A DNA stretch of 43,575 nucleotides from an uncultured Erysipelotrichaceae bacterium (GCA_902803375.1 CADCPN010000064.1:1-43575); one strand, 5' to 3'. Shown: positions 15,942-23,570, numbered from the stretch's first letter. Notes: generated from the letters alone by a model not told the origin. Translations and numbers: made by a program.

Positions 15942-16796
15942 TTAGATGCCTTTGTAGAAGCCCTTCTTCACGTAGCCATTCAGGGCTTTCTTGACCTCAT
16001 CGAGGTCTTCCTTGTAGGTCATGCCATACCACTGGTCATCGTTGGTATAGACCTTAACGGAGGCTAAGCCTTCATCGATGGCCTGGAAGATGACGTTGGG
16101 GATATAGAACTCATCTTTCATTAAGTTGGCATTGGCCAGGAATTCCTCATACTTCTTCTCGATGAAGGGGAAGATGTTGGGGGTGAGCCCCCAGATGTTC
16201 ATGGAGACAGGGGTCTTCTTATCGAGGGTGACCTTCTTGCCGTTATCTTCATAGGTGCCATTAGAATCGATGTCCATGGTCTCGACGATCTTCTCGAGAT
16301 AGCCATCCTTCAATTTGCAGACGCCGCGGTTGACGGAGCCATTCTCGGAGATGGTCTTGCCGAGTTCATAGGCGACCATGCACCACTCCCCATCTTTGGC
16401 GGAAAGAAGATGGTCATGCATCTCCTTGAAGGCGTTGCGGCCATAGTAGTCATCCGCGTTGAGGATGGCAAAGGGTCCCTTAACGACGTCTTTGCAGCAA
16501 AGGACGGCCTGAGCGGTGCCAAAAGGCTTCTTTCTGCCTTCGGGAAGCTCTGAGAGGTCCTGAAGGACATAGGTGACGGGGATAGTCTTGGAGATGCGGT
16601 CTCCGACCAGACGCTTAAAGTCTGCTTCGATCTCTTCTCTGATGATGAAGACGACCTTATTGAAGCCAGCCTTCTTGGCATCATAGATGGAGAAGTCCAA
16701 TAGGCATCTTCCATCCGGGGTGATCGGGGTAGCCTGCTTAAGGCCTCCGAATCTACTGCCCATGCCGGCAGCCATGACGACTAACGTGGTATCCAT
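15942..16796 (-). CDS. Sugar-1-phosphate nucleotidyltransferase
   Basis: This cytoplasmic NTP-transferase-fold enzyme has 284 residues. The signature MAAGMGSRFGGLKQ at about 8-21 binds the nucleotide and metal, and LNADDYYG near 115 supplies the metal-binding aspartate. It should join a sugar-1-phosphate or phosphorylated alcohol to an NTP. The substrate is not evident, and the protein is distinct from the RfbA encoded at 38396. I replaced a longer start at 16853 by ATG 16796 because GGAG lies 11 bases upstream and the family motif then begins normally. The gene stands alone, far from the polysaccharide locus, and the C-terminal domain has no features I can assign. Confidence 0.85.
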   Translation of the reverse strand: MDTTLVVMAAGMGSRFGGLKQATPITPDGRCLLDFSIYDAKKAGFNKVVFIIREEIEADFKRLVGDRISKTIPVTYVLQDLSELPEGRKKPFGTAQAVLCCKDVVKGPFAILNADDYYGRNAFKEMHDHLLSAKDGEWCMVAYELGKTISENGSVNRGVCKLKDGYLEKIVETMDIDSNGTYEDNGKKVTLDKKTPVSMNIWGLTPNIFPFIEKKYEEFLANANLMKDEFYIPNVIFQAIDEGLASVKVYTNDDQWYGMTYKEDLDEVKKALNGYVKKGFYKGI

Positions 16797-16924
16797 AGTT
16801 AAATTAACTCCAAATTGGAAAGTGGATATATTATGGACCAGTTTGTTATACAAAAGGAAATAAAATACCGAAGCAGGGTGGAGAGTTTCTACCTAGAAGG
16901 AATTATTCAAAATGCGAGGAAAGG

Positions 16925-17050
16925 AAAAACACCGTCATGGTTTTTTCATGGCGACGTTATCTCAAGGTTATTTTCAATGAATTAAGCTAGGTTCTGCTTC
17001 TTCTTCGTATCGGAGAGCGAATCTAGAAGGCTATCCATCTCTACCGCGAC
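16925..17050 (-). repeat. Direct repeat copy A: orphan tail of the 139-residue protein gene plus terminator
   Basis: About 126 bases match 18462-18588 closely. Read on the minus strand, copy A encodes the last ~22 codons and stop of a protein like the one at 18520-18939, ending SDTKKKQNLA, with no upstream gene body. It then carries the same terminator-like hairpin (CATG arms near 16938-16952, then a T-run). It differs from copy B at several bases, including three amino-acid changes, so it is a diverged copy. Confidence 0.8.
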
Positions 17051-17063
17051 TCTCAATAGCCGC

Positions 17064-18293
17064 TCAAATGCCTGCTATCGGCAGCGCGAACACACCTTTC
17101 TCAACGGGGTAAACCACATCCGTGTTGCAGACGATTGCCCCTTCTCCCAGCTTATAGGAGCTCCCATCCAATTGCTTGAAACCCTTAATATCGGAAGAAG
17201 AAAAGCGGACGCCGCTTTTACATTCCACGCGGTGGACGATTCCATTCTCCACGATCACGAGGTCGATTTCGTTTTGGTTGTTGTCGCGGTAATAATAGAA
17301 ATTCGGCTCCAAGCCATTATTGAGATAGGATTTCCTGATCTCGTTAACGATATAGGTCTCCACGAAGCGGCCGCTGAGCATGCTGGAGGACAAAGCCTCC
17401 GGGCTATTCATCTTCGCTAGATACGCCGCAAGCCCGGTATCGGAGAAATAGATCTTCGGACGCTTCACGATGCGTTTGGCAATGGATAGCTCGTTATAGG
17501 GAGGAAGAAGATAGATGATGTCGCCAGCCAAAAGAATGGAGATCCAGGACTTGATCGTCTTCATATCGACCCCCACGACTTTGGAAAGTTTGTCATAGAC
17601 AAGTTCCTCCCCCGTAATAGAAGCGAGCAGCTCCATGAAGTTCAAAAAGGCGAATTTGTCTTTGATATGAACCATATCGGATACATCGCGCTCAATATAG
17701 GTGGAGACGTAATCGCTATAGAACTTCTCTCTTTTCAGCAAGGGGTTGCGATAAAGCTCTGGATAGAAGCCGGTTACGATATTCTCGAATAGCTGCTTCG
17801 CGGAAAGGGGATTGGCTTTGGCTCTGCAATTAGCAATTTTGGGATCGAAAGAGAAAACAGGCTCTTCTCTCCCCAAGATTTCATTCCGGGACAAAGGAGC
17901 CATATGGATGATGGACACGCGGCCCGCCATCGACTCGGAGACATGGTTCATAAGGCGATACATCTGCGAGCCCGTAAGGATGTACATCCCATAATTATCC
18001 GGGTTCTTCATCTTCTCCGCGTTGACGATTGCCTCCAAGGCGTCAAAAAGTTCCGGTGCCTTTTGGACCTCATCGATGATGAGGGGCCAGGGGTGAAGAG
18101 ACAAAAACATCTCCGGATCTTTTCTCGCCGTCTCCCTCTCGCGGATGTTATCTAAGGAGACATAGGAAAAGCCCTTCTCCATGAACCCCTGGACAAGCGT
18201 GGACTTTCCCACCTGCCTCGCTCCCGTAATCAGAGTGACGGGCTTCGTTTTCAAAGATAGTTCCACTTGTTTCAAAATCGTTCTCGCAATCAT
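17064..18293 (-). CDS. AAA ATPase with DUF4143 domain
   Basis: This protein has about 409 residues. The N-terminal AAA_14 domain carries Walker A GARQVGKST near 24-32 and Walker B LIIDEVQKAPELF near 77-89. The C-terminal DUF4143 domain includes SDTGLAAYL and the segment NEIDLVI...VECKSG, which resembles a PD-(D/E)xK nuclease core. The biological role of the family is not settled. ATG 18293 is preceded by AGGAGG at nine bases, better than an upstream ATG at 18317. The gene lies between two copies of a ~126-base repeat and ends 14 bases before copy A. A paralogue is at 42252-43490. It looks like a mobile cassette. Confidence 0.9.
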   Translation of the reverse strand: MIARTILKQVELSLKTKPVTLITGARQVGKSTLVQGFMEKGFSYVSLDNIRERETARKDPEMFLSLHPWPLIIDEVQKAPELFDALEAIVNAEKMKNPDNYGMYILTGSQMYRLMNHVSESMAGRVSIIHMAPLSRNEILGREEPVFSFDPKIANCRAKANPLSAKQLFENIVTGFYPELYRNPLLKREKFYSDYVSTYIERDVSDMVHIKDKFAFLNFMELLASITGEELVYDKLSKVVGVDMKTIKSWISILLAGDIIYLLPPYNELSIAKRIVKRPKIYFSDTGLAAYLAKMNSPEALSSSMLSGRFVETYIVNEIRKSYLNNGLEPNFYYYRDNNQNEIDLVIVENGIVHRVECKSGVRFSSSDIKGFKQLDGSSYKLGEGAIVCNTDVVYPVEKGVFALPIAGI

Positions 18294-18351
18294 AGGGATT
18301 ATCCTCCTCATCCACATTGTACTTCATACATTTTCAGAGTTCTACTCCGTT

Positions 18352-18386
18352 TTTGTATATCTTTTTGGCATAAAACTTTATACAAA
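18352..18386. promoter_or_regulatory. Inverted repeat upstream of the AAA/DUF4143 gene
   Basis: TTTGTATA (18352-18359) and TATACAAA (18379-18386) are perfect inverted arms 19 bases apart, in the promoter region of the gene. The minus strand has TATAAA within it, a possible -10 box. It may bind a dimeric regulator. Confidence 0.35.
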
Positions 18387-18461
18387 TTCGGAATTGAAAT
18401 TAAATCTTTTCGATATATGCTGTGATTTTTAGCATAGGAATAAAGGCGATATATTCGTAAA

Positions 18462-18588
18462 GAAAACACCGTCATGGTTTTTTCGTGGCGGAGTTATCTC
18501 AAGGTTATTTTCCTATGAATTAAGCTAGGTTCTGCTTCTTCTTCGTATCGGAGAGCGAATCTAGAAGGCCATCCACCTCTCCCGCGAT
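18462..18588 (-). repeat. Direct repeat copy B: tail of the 139-residue protein gene plus terminator
   Basis: Second copy of the ~126-base repeat found at 16925-17050. Here it is joined to the intact gene (18520-18939), covering its last ~22 codons, stop, and a terminator-like hairpin near 18465-18489. Relative to copy A there is one single-base indel near 18513 and scattered substitutions. Confidence 0.8.
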
Positions 18589-18939
18589 CTTTTCCACATC
18601 ATCTTCGGTGACGACGCCGGTAAGAGAAAGGATATCGAAAATCCCGATGCCATAAAGGGCAGGAAGGTTATTGGAGATCCTAGAAGGATACTGGTCTCCC
18701 GTCTTAGAGAGGGCTCCGATGGCCTTTACCGCATCAAATAGCCTGCTATAGGCCTCATCCGCCTTATCGTTGCTTTTCACGTAAGAATCGATTAGGTCCA
18801 ATAGCTCCTGCTGCCCAGCAAAGCTTAGCGCGCTGGAGAGCTTATTCTTAACCTCTTCCGCCTGGGAGGGGGTAAGGTAGCTTTTCTCTTCCTCGAAGGA
18901 AGGGGCTAATTCGTTTTTGTTGATGGGGTCGTTGAACAT
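18520..18939 (-). CDS. Hypothetical helical protein
   Basis: This 139-residue soluble protein is not recognised. It begins with an acidic low-complexity segment (1-25), then predicted helices with Lys/Glu/Leu, a Gly/Ile-rich turn at LYGIGIFDIL near 95-104, and a basic end (DTKKKQNLA). There is no signal peptide. AAGAAGAT before the ATG gives only a modest Shine-Dalgarno match. Its last 22 codons and terminator are duplicated downstream of the AAA/DUF4143 gene, showing that its 3' end was the site of insertion or of recombination between paralogues. Confidence 0.75.
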   Translation of the reverse strand: MFNDPINKNELAPSFEEEKSYLTPSQAEEVKNKLSSALSFAGQQELLDLIDSYVKSNDKADEAYSRLFDAVKAIGALSKTGDQYPSRISNNLPALYGIGIFDILSLTGVVTEDDVEKIAGEVDGLLDSLSDTKKKQNLA

Positions 18940-18983
18940 AATCGGATCTTCTTTTCTTGGGCAAGGTTATAAGGGCAAATAGG

Positions 18984-19023
18984 AAAATAGGCAAGCGTTA
19001 TGTTTCATAAACGCTCGCCTATT
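18984..19023 (-). terminator. Strong hairpin terminator of the HAD gene
   Basis: On the minus strand a stem of about 17 bp (19023-19006 with 19002-18986, one bulge, one G-T) with an AAA loop is followed by TTCC. The stem is long and stable; the T-run is short. Confidence 0.65.
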
Positions 19024-19053
19024 GAAACTGCATAAGCATTTCGTAGCTATTAT

Positions 19054-19689
19054 CTATTTGATAATGGATACCAATTCGGATAATGATTTTATGATGAATT
19101 CGGGGTTATTCGCCTTGCCAAAGCCATAGGAGGCGTAGACGAAGGGGAGTCCTGCTTTATGAGCGGAGGTCTCATCTCCTAGGGTATCGCCTATATAGAT
19201 AGCTTCTTCGATGCGGTTGCGTTCCATTAGGCGCCTAATGGATACGTCTTTGGAAGAAAGGGTATCTTCATAGCAGATATGGTCATCGAAGAGGCTATCT
19301 CCTACGAGGTGGAGGTAGTCTTCGATATAGCCTTTTTGGCAGTTAGAGCAGATATAAAGCTTATAGCCCTTTTCCTTCAGGGATTTAAGAGTCTCCGAGC
19401 TTCCTTTATAGGGAGTCCCCGGATGATCCCATAGGTATTCGATTTCATGATCGAAGCAGGCTTTCGCAAAGTCGATGGCCTGCTCTTCATTAAAGCCTTC
19501 TGGAGCAATGGCTAGGGCGATATCTTTCATGACTAGCCCCATAAGGGAGAGCACCTTCTCCTTGGTTATAAGATAGTCATAGCCAAGATAGGAAGTCGCC
19601 GCCTCCATCCAGGAGGCGGCGACTTCCTTAGAAGAATCCCAGAGGGTTCCATCTAGATCGAATATTAAAGCGGGTAACTTCTTTTCCAT
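19054..19689 (-). CDS. HAD family phosphatase (phosphoglycolate phosphatase-like)
   Basis: This cytoplasmic phosphohydrolase has about 211 residues. Motif I IFDLDGTLWD at about 8-17 supplies the nucleophile and acid aspartates, motif II is in YICSNC, and motif IV is IGDTLGDETSA. The helical cap between motifs I and II is the C1 type of the PGP/beta-phosphoglucomutase group. The substrate is unknown. The frame extends upstream to a GTG at 19779 with AAGGGG before it, adding 30 basic residues. I preferred ATG 19689 because family members begin a few residues before motif I, but the start is uncertain. Confidence 0.85.
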   Translation of the reverse strand: MEKKLPALIFDLDGTLWDSSKEVAASWMEAATSYLGYDYLITKEKVLSLMGLVMKDIALAIAPEGFNEEQAIDFAKACFDHEIEYLWDHPGTPYKGSSETLKSLKEKGYKLYICSNCQKGYIEDYLHLVGDSLFDDHICYEDTLSSKDVSIRRLMERNRIEEAIYIGDTLGDETSAHKAGLPFVYASYGFGKANNPEFIIKSLSELVSIIK

Positions 19690-19800
19690 ACGCGGATATC
19701 TTCTTCTTTCTTTCTCCACATAGGAAGAGTTAAAGCATTTTGGCTCAAACTTCACGTAATAGCTTTTCCGTTTATACACCCGTTTCCCCTTTTGCTTGCT

Positions 19801-19863
19801 AATGGGGGAGAGAAGCCATGCAGGAGTAAAGGCTAGGCATAGGAAATGGCTTCTCTCCCCATT
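19801..19863. repeat. Long intergenic inverted repeat
   Basis: AATGGGGGAGAGAAGCCAT (19801-19819) is matched by its reverse complement at 19846-19863 with one bulged G, giving an 18-bp stem around a 26-base loop. Neither side has a long T-run. It lies between the HAD gene and the toxin-antitoxin module. Confidence 0.7.
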
Positions 19864-19920
19864 ATCCTTTTAGGGGTCTATTTCCAATTTGGTCTACAAA
19901 GCCGCCTCGTCTTCCTCTAT

Positions 19921-19978
19921 TCCCTATCTAGCGATACGGGAAGAAAAGCCGGGCTATCCGCATAGGGATACGCCCGGC
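19921..19978. repeat. 58-bp palindromic repeat, copy 1
   Basis: Nearly identical to 20751-20808. Both have TCCCTAT, then CGATACGGGA, then a 31-base palindrome (19948-19978) with a 12-bp stem (GCCGGGC plus TATCC) and a six-base loop. On the minus strand this copy is followed by TTTTCTTCC, so it can also terminate the toxin-antitoxin transcript. Confidence 0.8.
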
Positions 19979-20020
19979 AACAATGATGCATGAAGAATGT
20001 ATGGGTTTTTAGGATAGGCC

Positions 20021-20356
20021 TTATTCTTCTTGGGATTCTATGGAGTCAACGAGAGGAAAGAGGATGCAGCAATCGTTTGATTTCCCAAAAAGCGCGCGGT
20101 CTACATACATCTTTTCGTTTTCCACGCGGTAGAAGATTAGATGTGCCTTGAAGCGAAGGAAGTAATATTGGGCAGGAATGTCTTTATAAGAGACCCTGCT
20201 TCCCGATAAAGGGGTCAAAGCTCTTTTGCTGATTCTATCAAGCAACTCGTTGACATATCTTTTTGCCGTTTCTTCTTCCTTGCTGGCCAAGAAGACTTCC
20301 TTCTTAATCCTGACTAGGTCAGCAAGGAATAGAGGAGAGAAAACAGGGCTATTCAT
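20021..20356 (-). CDS. RelE/ParE-type toxin
   Basis: This 111-residue protein has the compact RelE/ParE toxin pattern. There is an N-terminal helix pair with LVRIKKEVF and AKRYVNELLDRIS, then strands ending in FKAHLIFYRVENEKMYVDRALFGKSND, typical of the family's C-terminal sheet. Such toxins cut mRNA on the ribosome (RelE) or poison gyrase (ParE). The subtype cannot be settled by eye. It overlaps the antitoxin gene by eight bases, so translation is coupled. An unusual C-terminal acidic tail (DSIESQEE) follows. Confidence 0.85.
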   Translation of the reverse strand: MNSPVFSPLFLADLVRIKKEVFLASKEEETAKRYVNELLDRISKRALTPLSGSRVSYKDIPAQYYFLRFKAHLIFYRVENEKMYVDRALFGKSNDCCILFPLVDSIESQEE

Positions 20357-20609
20357 CTAGGCCTAGCTTCTCCTTAACCTGCTCTAGAGATAAGTAGCCT
20401 TCGCGGCTGCCAGGTTCTTTCCCAGACTCCAGTTCCAGCATTAAAGAAAGCATTGCTTTCGTTTTTTCGATCTCTTCCTGGTCTTTGATGTCATAGACAA
20501 CGTATTTGCCGCGGCCATTCACAGTTAAATAGGTAGGCGAGCCCTCGCTCACCTTGCTGAGAACCTTTTTGTAATCTCTTAAGTCCGAGACAGGAGAAAT
20601 ATTAGCCAT
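20349..20609 (-). CDS. Phd/YefM-type antitoxin
   Basis: This 86-residue antitoxin begins MANISPVSDLRDYKKVL, the Phd/YefM DNA-binding start. It continues with PTYLTVNGRGKYVVYDI, the core strand pair, and a C-terminal helix that should wrap the toxin. ATG 20609 has AGAGGT seven bases upstream and matches the family N-terminus, so the longer frame from 20633 is rejected. It should repress its own operon through the inverted repeat at 20650-20671 and neutralise the toxin encoded next. Confidence 0.88.
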   Translation of the reverse strand: MANISPVSDLRDYKKVLSKVSEGSPTYLTVNGRGKYVVYDIKDQEEIEKTKAMLSLMLELESGKEPGSREGYLSLEQVKEKLGLDE

Positions 20610-20649
20610 TTGTCTTACCTCTAGTGGAATCATGATATTTATACCAAAA

Positions 20650-20671
20650 GTTACGTAATATTTTAAGTAAC
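20650..20671. promoter_or_regulatory. Possible operator of the toxin-antitoxin operon
   Basis: GTTAC (20650-20654) and GTAAC (20667-20671) form an inverted repeat with a near-palindromic AT-rich centre, about 40 bases before the antitoxin start. A minus-strand TATAAA lies between it and the gene. Autoregulation by the antitoxin is typical of the family; binding here is inference. Confidence 0.4.
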
Positions 20672-20675
20672 CTAT

Positions 20676-20729
20676 CCTTTCTAAGGGGCACTCCCCTCAC
20701 TTACTTATAGGGGAGAAGATAGAGAAAGG
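20676..20729. repeat. Nested inverted repeat upstream of the toxin-antitoxin operon
   Basis: Outer arms CCTTTCT (20676-20682) and AGAAAGG (20723-20729) enclose inner arms CTCCCCT (20691-20697) and AGGGGAG (20709-20715). This could form a cruciform or an RNA hairpin. No T-run follows on either strand. Confidence 0.55.
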
Positions 20730-20750
20730 TACTCCATAGGCTTAACGACA

Positions 20751-20808
20751 TCCCTATATGACGATACGGGATAACTAGCCGGGCTATCCGCATAGGGATA
20801 CGCCCGGC
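20751..20808. repeat. 58-bp palindromic repeat, copy 2
   Basis: Second copy of the element at 19921-19978. The 31-base palindrome (20778-20808) is identical; the five or so differences are in the 5' half. It lies between divergent genes, where it cannot terminate either one, so it is a dispersed repeat and not merely a terminator. Confidence 0.8.
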
Positions 20809-20864
20809 GATATGGTTCATTGGGGATTCTTTTGTTCGTTCGCTAGGGAAATAGCCCCATATCT

Positions 20865-20893
20865 TTGCTTTTGATGGCTTTACTTGCTATAAA
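20865..20893 (+). promoter_or_regulatory. Predicted promoter of the anchored-protein/MscS operon
   Basis: TTGCTT (20865-20870) and TATAAA (20888-20893) are separated by exactly 17 bases and lie 33 bases before the start codon at 20927. Confidence 0.6.
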
Positions 20894-20926
20894 TAGCAAC
20901 TGACGTTAAGGAAAGGAGGAAAAAAT

Positions 20927-21538
20927 ATGGCCATCGATCCACAGGTTCAGTCAAATAACGGCAATACCGCCGCTAGCGGCATACCCTATAGCACCAGCAA
21001 TACCGCAACTAGCGATGAGAAAGATGCCGGCTTCTCCTATGCATTAAAGGGAGATACGGCCTGGGCGAAGATAAAACGCGGCCTCCCTAAAGCCGCGGCC
21101 GCCACGATCACCGCGGTATCCGCGGCAGCCATCCTCCAAGGCAGAGGCATAGATAACCCCTATGCAGGCACGTTGCCTAGCGCCACGGTTTATGAGTTAG
21201 CCGCAAAGGACAATACGTTCTACGCCGCCTATAGCATCACTCAGCAAAAGAACTACGAGGTTAAGGTATCCTTAACCGTGAAGAAGCCTAACGAGGCTAA
21301 AAACAAGTTGGTCGATTGGTATCTATATAACGCGGTAGAAAAGAATGATGGTCCTGACATCATCTCCGTAGCGATAGATAGCAAATATCTATCAGAGGCG
21401 ATGATCTTCAGCATCACCATCTCCAACGGCTTCGACTTAACGCAAAGCATCTATAGCAAGGGCTTCTATCTAAAGGACTTGCCTAATGGGGTCCCTACGA
21501 TAAGTCAGGAATCCTCTAGCGAGACTAGCAGCCAATAA
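20927..21538 (+). CDS. Hypothetical protein with a single hydrophobic segment
   Basis: This 203-residue protein is not recognised. Residues 1-40 are Asn/Ser/Thr-rich and probably disordered. A basic stretch (KIKRGLPK) leads into an Ala-rich hydrophobic segment at about 54-70 that could be a membrane anchor. The remainder (85-190) looks like a beta-sandwich with strands such as NYEVKVSLTVKKP and MIFSITISNGF. It ends in a Ser/Glu-rich tail. AGGAGG is eight bases before the ATG. It is the first gene of an operon with the MscS channel 15 bases downstream, so it might be an extracytoplasmic or membrane partner of the channel, which is inference. Confidence 0.8.
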   Translation: MAIDPQVQSNNGNTAASGIPYSTSNTATSDEKDAGFSYALKGDTAWAKIKRGLPKAAAATITAVSAAAILQGRGIDNPYAGTLPSATVYELAAKDNTFYAAYSITQQKNYEVKVSLTVKKPNEAKNKLVDWYLYNAVEKNDGPDIISVAIDSKYLSEAMIFSITISNGFDLTQSIYSKGFYLKDLPNGVPTISQESSSETSSQ

Positions 21539-21553
21539 AAGGAAAGGACATAT

Positions 21554-22834
21554 ATGGATATGGCAGAGAAAGAAAAGAAAGAGTCTTCCGTGATGGAGAC
21601 CATCAAGGAAGATGCCGAAATCCTCCAAGAGAGGAAGGAAGAAAAGAAAAAGAAGAAAAAGGGCTGGTGGGGCAAGAAATCCATTGGAGGCAAGATCGCC
21701 TTCATCTTCATCACCCTCGTCCTTATGATGTGTCTCTTGATCTTCTTGCTATGGGCTAATTGCCGCAGTTTCCTAGATGATGACCTTGCCAACCTCATCC
21801 TAGGCGTTAAATACAACGAATACGACGATCTAGGCAACATCACCGCCACCCATTACTACCAGTCAGGCTGGGAAGTCATCGGCGATCAGATCATGAACAG
21901 CCTCTTTTCCATCGTGATGTCCCTCATCGTGATGGCGATTGCCTTCTTGGCGTTCTTCTTATTGAAGCTCATCATCAACCTCTCGATGATCAAAGGCGGC
22001 AGGAAGAGCAAGACCATCGGCTCTCTCCTTAAGTCCTGTGCCAAATACATCACCATTCTCGTCGCCATCGGCGTCATCCTTGCCATCTGGGGCGTCAACG
22101 TCACCGCGATCGTCGCTGGCGTTGGCGTTCTCACCCTCGTTATTGGCCTAGGCTGCCAGTCCCTCATCAACGACGTCGTCAGCGGGCTATTCCTCATATT
22201 CGATGACTTCTTCTCCGTCGGCGATATCGTCATCGTCGATGGCTTTAGAGGAACCGTTGTGGGAATCGGCTTGAAGACCACCCGCCTCCTTGATGGAGGA
22301 GGCAACTACAAGTCTATCACCAATAGTTCCATCAACACCGTTGTTAACCTCTCTAGAAAGCCCTCTTTATTCACCGTCTCCATGGATGCCTCCTATAACG
22401 AAGACATTGAAAGAGTTGAGTCCATCATCATGGAGAACCTCCCCAAGATCAATAAGGCTAACCCAAAGCTCACTACTCCTCTAACCTATGCCGGCATCTC
22501 TGGATTCGGTGATGCCGGCGTCACCTACCTCTTCGTCGGCTACTGCAATGAAGCCGATAGATTCCAGGTCACCAGAGACATCAATAGAGACGTCTATCAG
22601 ATGTTTGCCAAAAACGACATCATCATTCCGTTCAACCAGATCACCGTTAACCCGGCCGACCCCACCGATAGGCCTCTTGCAACCAAGGCGAAAGCCAAAA
22701 TTGCCCAGGATTATTGGAAGAACAAAAGGGCTCTCCCGGCCTCCCAAGATCCCAAAAAGCGCACCTTCATCGAGAAGACCCGCGATGCGATCATGAAGGA
22801 AGCAAAAGAAACTGGCAAAGAAGATAACGACTAA
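21554..22834 (+). CDS. MscS family mechanosensitive channel
   Basis: This is a small-conductance pressure-release channel of the cell membrane, 426 residues. A charged cytoplasmic N-terminus with a lysine run at about 33-45 is followed by membrane helices near 55-75, 110-135, 150-175 and 185-205. The last is the pore-lining helix (IGLGCQSLINDVVSGLFLIF). The signature beta domain FSVGDIVIVDGFRGTVVGIGLKTT follows, and then the C-terminal alpha-beta vestibule. The N-terminal extension and the large loop between the first helices make it longer than E. coli MscS. GGAAAGGA lies just upstream; ATG 21554 or 21560 are both possible. A terminator follows. Confidence 0.93.
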   Translation: MDMAEKEKKESSVMETIKEDAEILQERKEEKKKKKKGWWGKKSIGGKIAFIFITLVLMMCLLIFLLWANCRSFLDDDLANLILGVKYNEYDDLGNITATHYYQSGWEVIGDQIMNSLFSIVMSLIVMAIAFLAFFLLKLIINLSMIKGGRKSKTIGSLLKSCAKYITILVAIGVILAIWGVNVTAIVAGVGVLTLVIGLGCQSLINDVVSGLFLIFDDFFSVGDIVIVDGFRGTVVGIGLKTTRLLDGGGNYKSITNSSINTVVNLSRKPSLFTVSMDASYNEDIERVESIIMENLPKINKANPKLTTPLTYAGISGFGDAGVTYLFVGYCNEADRFQVTRDINRDVYQMFAKNDIIIPFNQITVNPADPTDRPLATKAKAKIAQDYWKNKRALPASQDPKKRTFIEKTRDAIMKEAKETGKEDND

Positions 22835-22837
22835 GTG

Positions 22838-22872
22838 AAAAGCCATCCGTGCCAGCCGTGGATGGCTTTTTG
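22838..22872 (+). terminator. Rho-independent terminator of the MscS operon
   Basis: AAAAGCCATCC (22838-22848) pairs with GGATGGCTTTT (22860-22870) around an 11-base loop, followed by T residues. It begins three bases after the stop. Confidence 0.88.
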
Positions 22873-23048
22873 TTATAGGGTGATTCCGGTATCGCTAATT
22901 TCCTTTTTAATGCACTCCAAGGTATCCATTCCATACAAGAGAGCTGGAGACAATTCATCGAGATGGCCGTGTTCAAACGAATTTAATATAAAGTCATAAA
23001 TGCTATATTAAGATACCTGACTTTGGTAAATAAATTTGAAACATGGTG

Positions 23049-23409
23049 CTAAAGCTTAAAACTTAGCAGCTTTTTGATGGTTTTGTCCGTCAGGAAGTAA
23101 TTTGTTAAATTCAATCCAAGCCTATCGTTTATCTTTTTAATTTTGTCTTTTGACCCGAGGTTTATGTAGTAATCGCCATTTTTTAATACCCTAAGGCTTC
23201 TCACGAATGAGATGATTTCGTTCGTGTGTATCTCGTCCTTGAATTCTTTGATTTGGAGCACGCGCAACGCGAAAACCGCGAGATAGCAGATTAAAAAATG
23301 CCCGTATATAGAATCTTGCCTCTGCAGGTAAACCGGCCTGGGGAGTAGCCATATTGTGGCACTTGTGGTAATACCTCAATGCTCGTTTCTTTAACTTTTC
23401 GTCGACCAT
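23049..23409 (-). pseudogene. IS1634-like transposase remnant (C-terminal end)
   Basis: Three short minus-strand frames together encode pieces of one transposase C-terminus. A start-proximal VDEKLKKRALRYY is followed, after a deletion and frame change, by PVYLQRQDSIYGHFLICY and LAVFALRVLQIKEF. It then runs to the stop at 23049 through IISFVRSLRVLKNG. GHFLICY followed by LRxLQ is characteristic of IS1634/IS4-type transposases near their end. The catalytic domain is absent. It lies just before the terminator side of the polysaccharide locus. Confidence 0.72.
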
Positions 23410-23534
23410 AATTTCCTTCCTTTATGGTCCAGTTTTTTGTCCGCATGCCCAAAACCTGCCTATCCAAAAAGGATGCGGCCGGCAAAGTTGATAACTATGA
23501 ATCGCGGCCAACAAGGTAAATAAAGGGTATAGAA

Positions 23535-23566
23535 AGCCCGTTTCGGTGTTTCGCTCGAAACGGGCT
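23535..23566 (-). terminator. Terminator of the polysaccharide operon
   Basis: On the minus strand AGCCCGTTTCG (23566-23556) pairs with CGAAACGGGCT (23545-23535) around a 10-base loop, followed by TTCTATACC. It begins five bases after the sugar transferase stop. Confidence 0.7.
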
Positions 23567-23570
23567 CGTG

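Noticed and set aside
22791..22976. 61-residue minus-strand frame overlapping the MscS terminator
   Set aside because: It runs through the terminator stem and the end of MscS. Low plausibility and no ribosome site.
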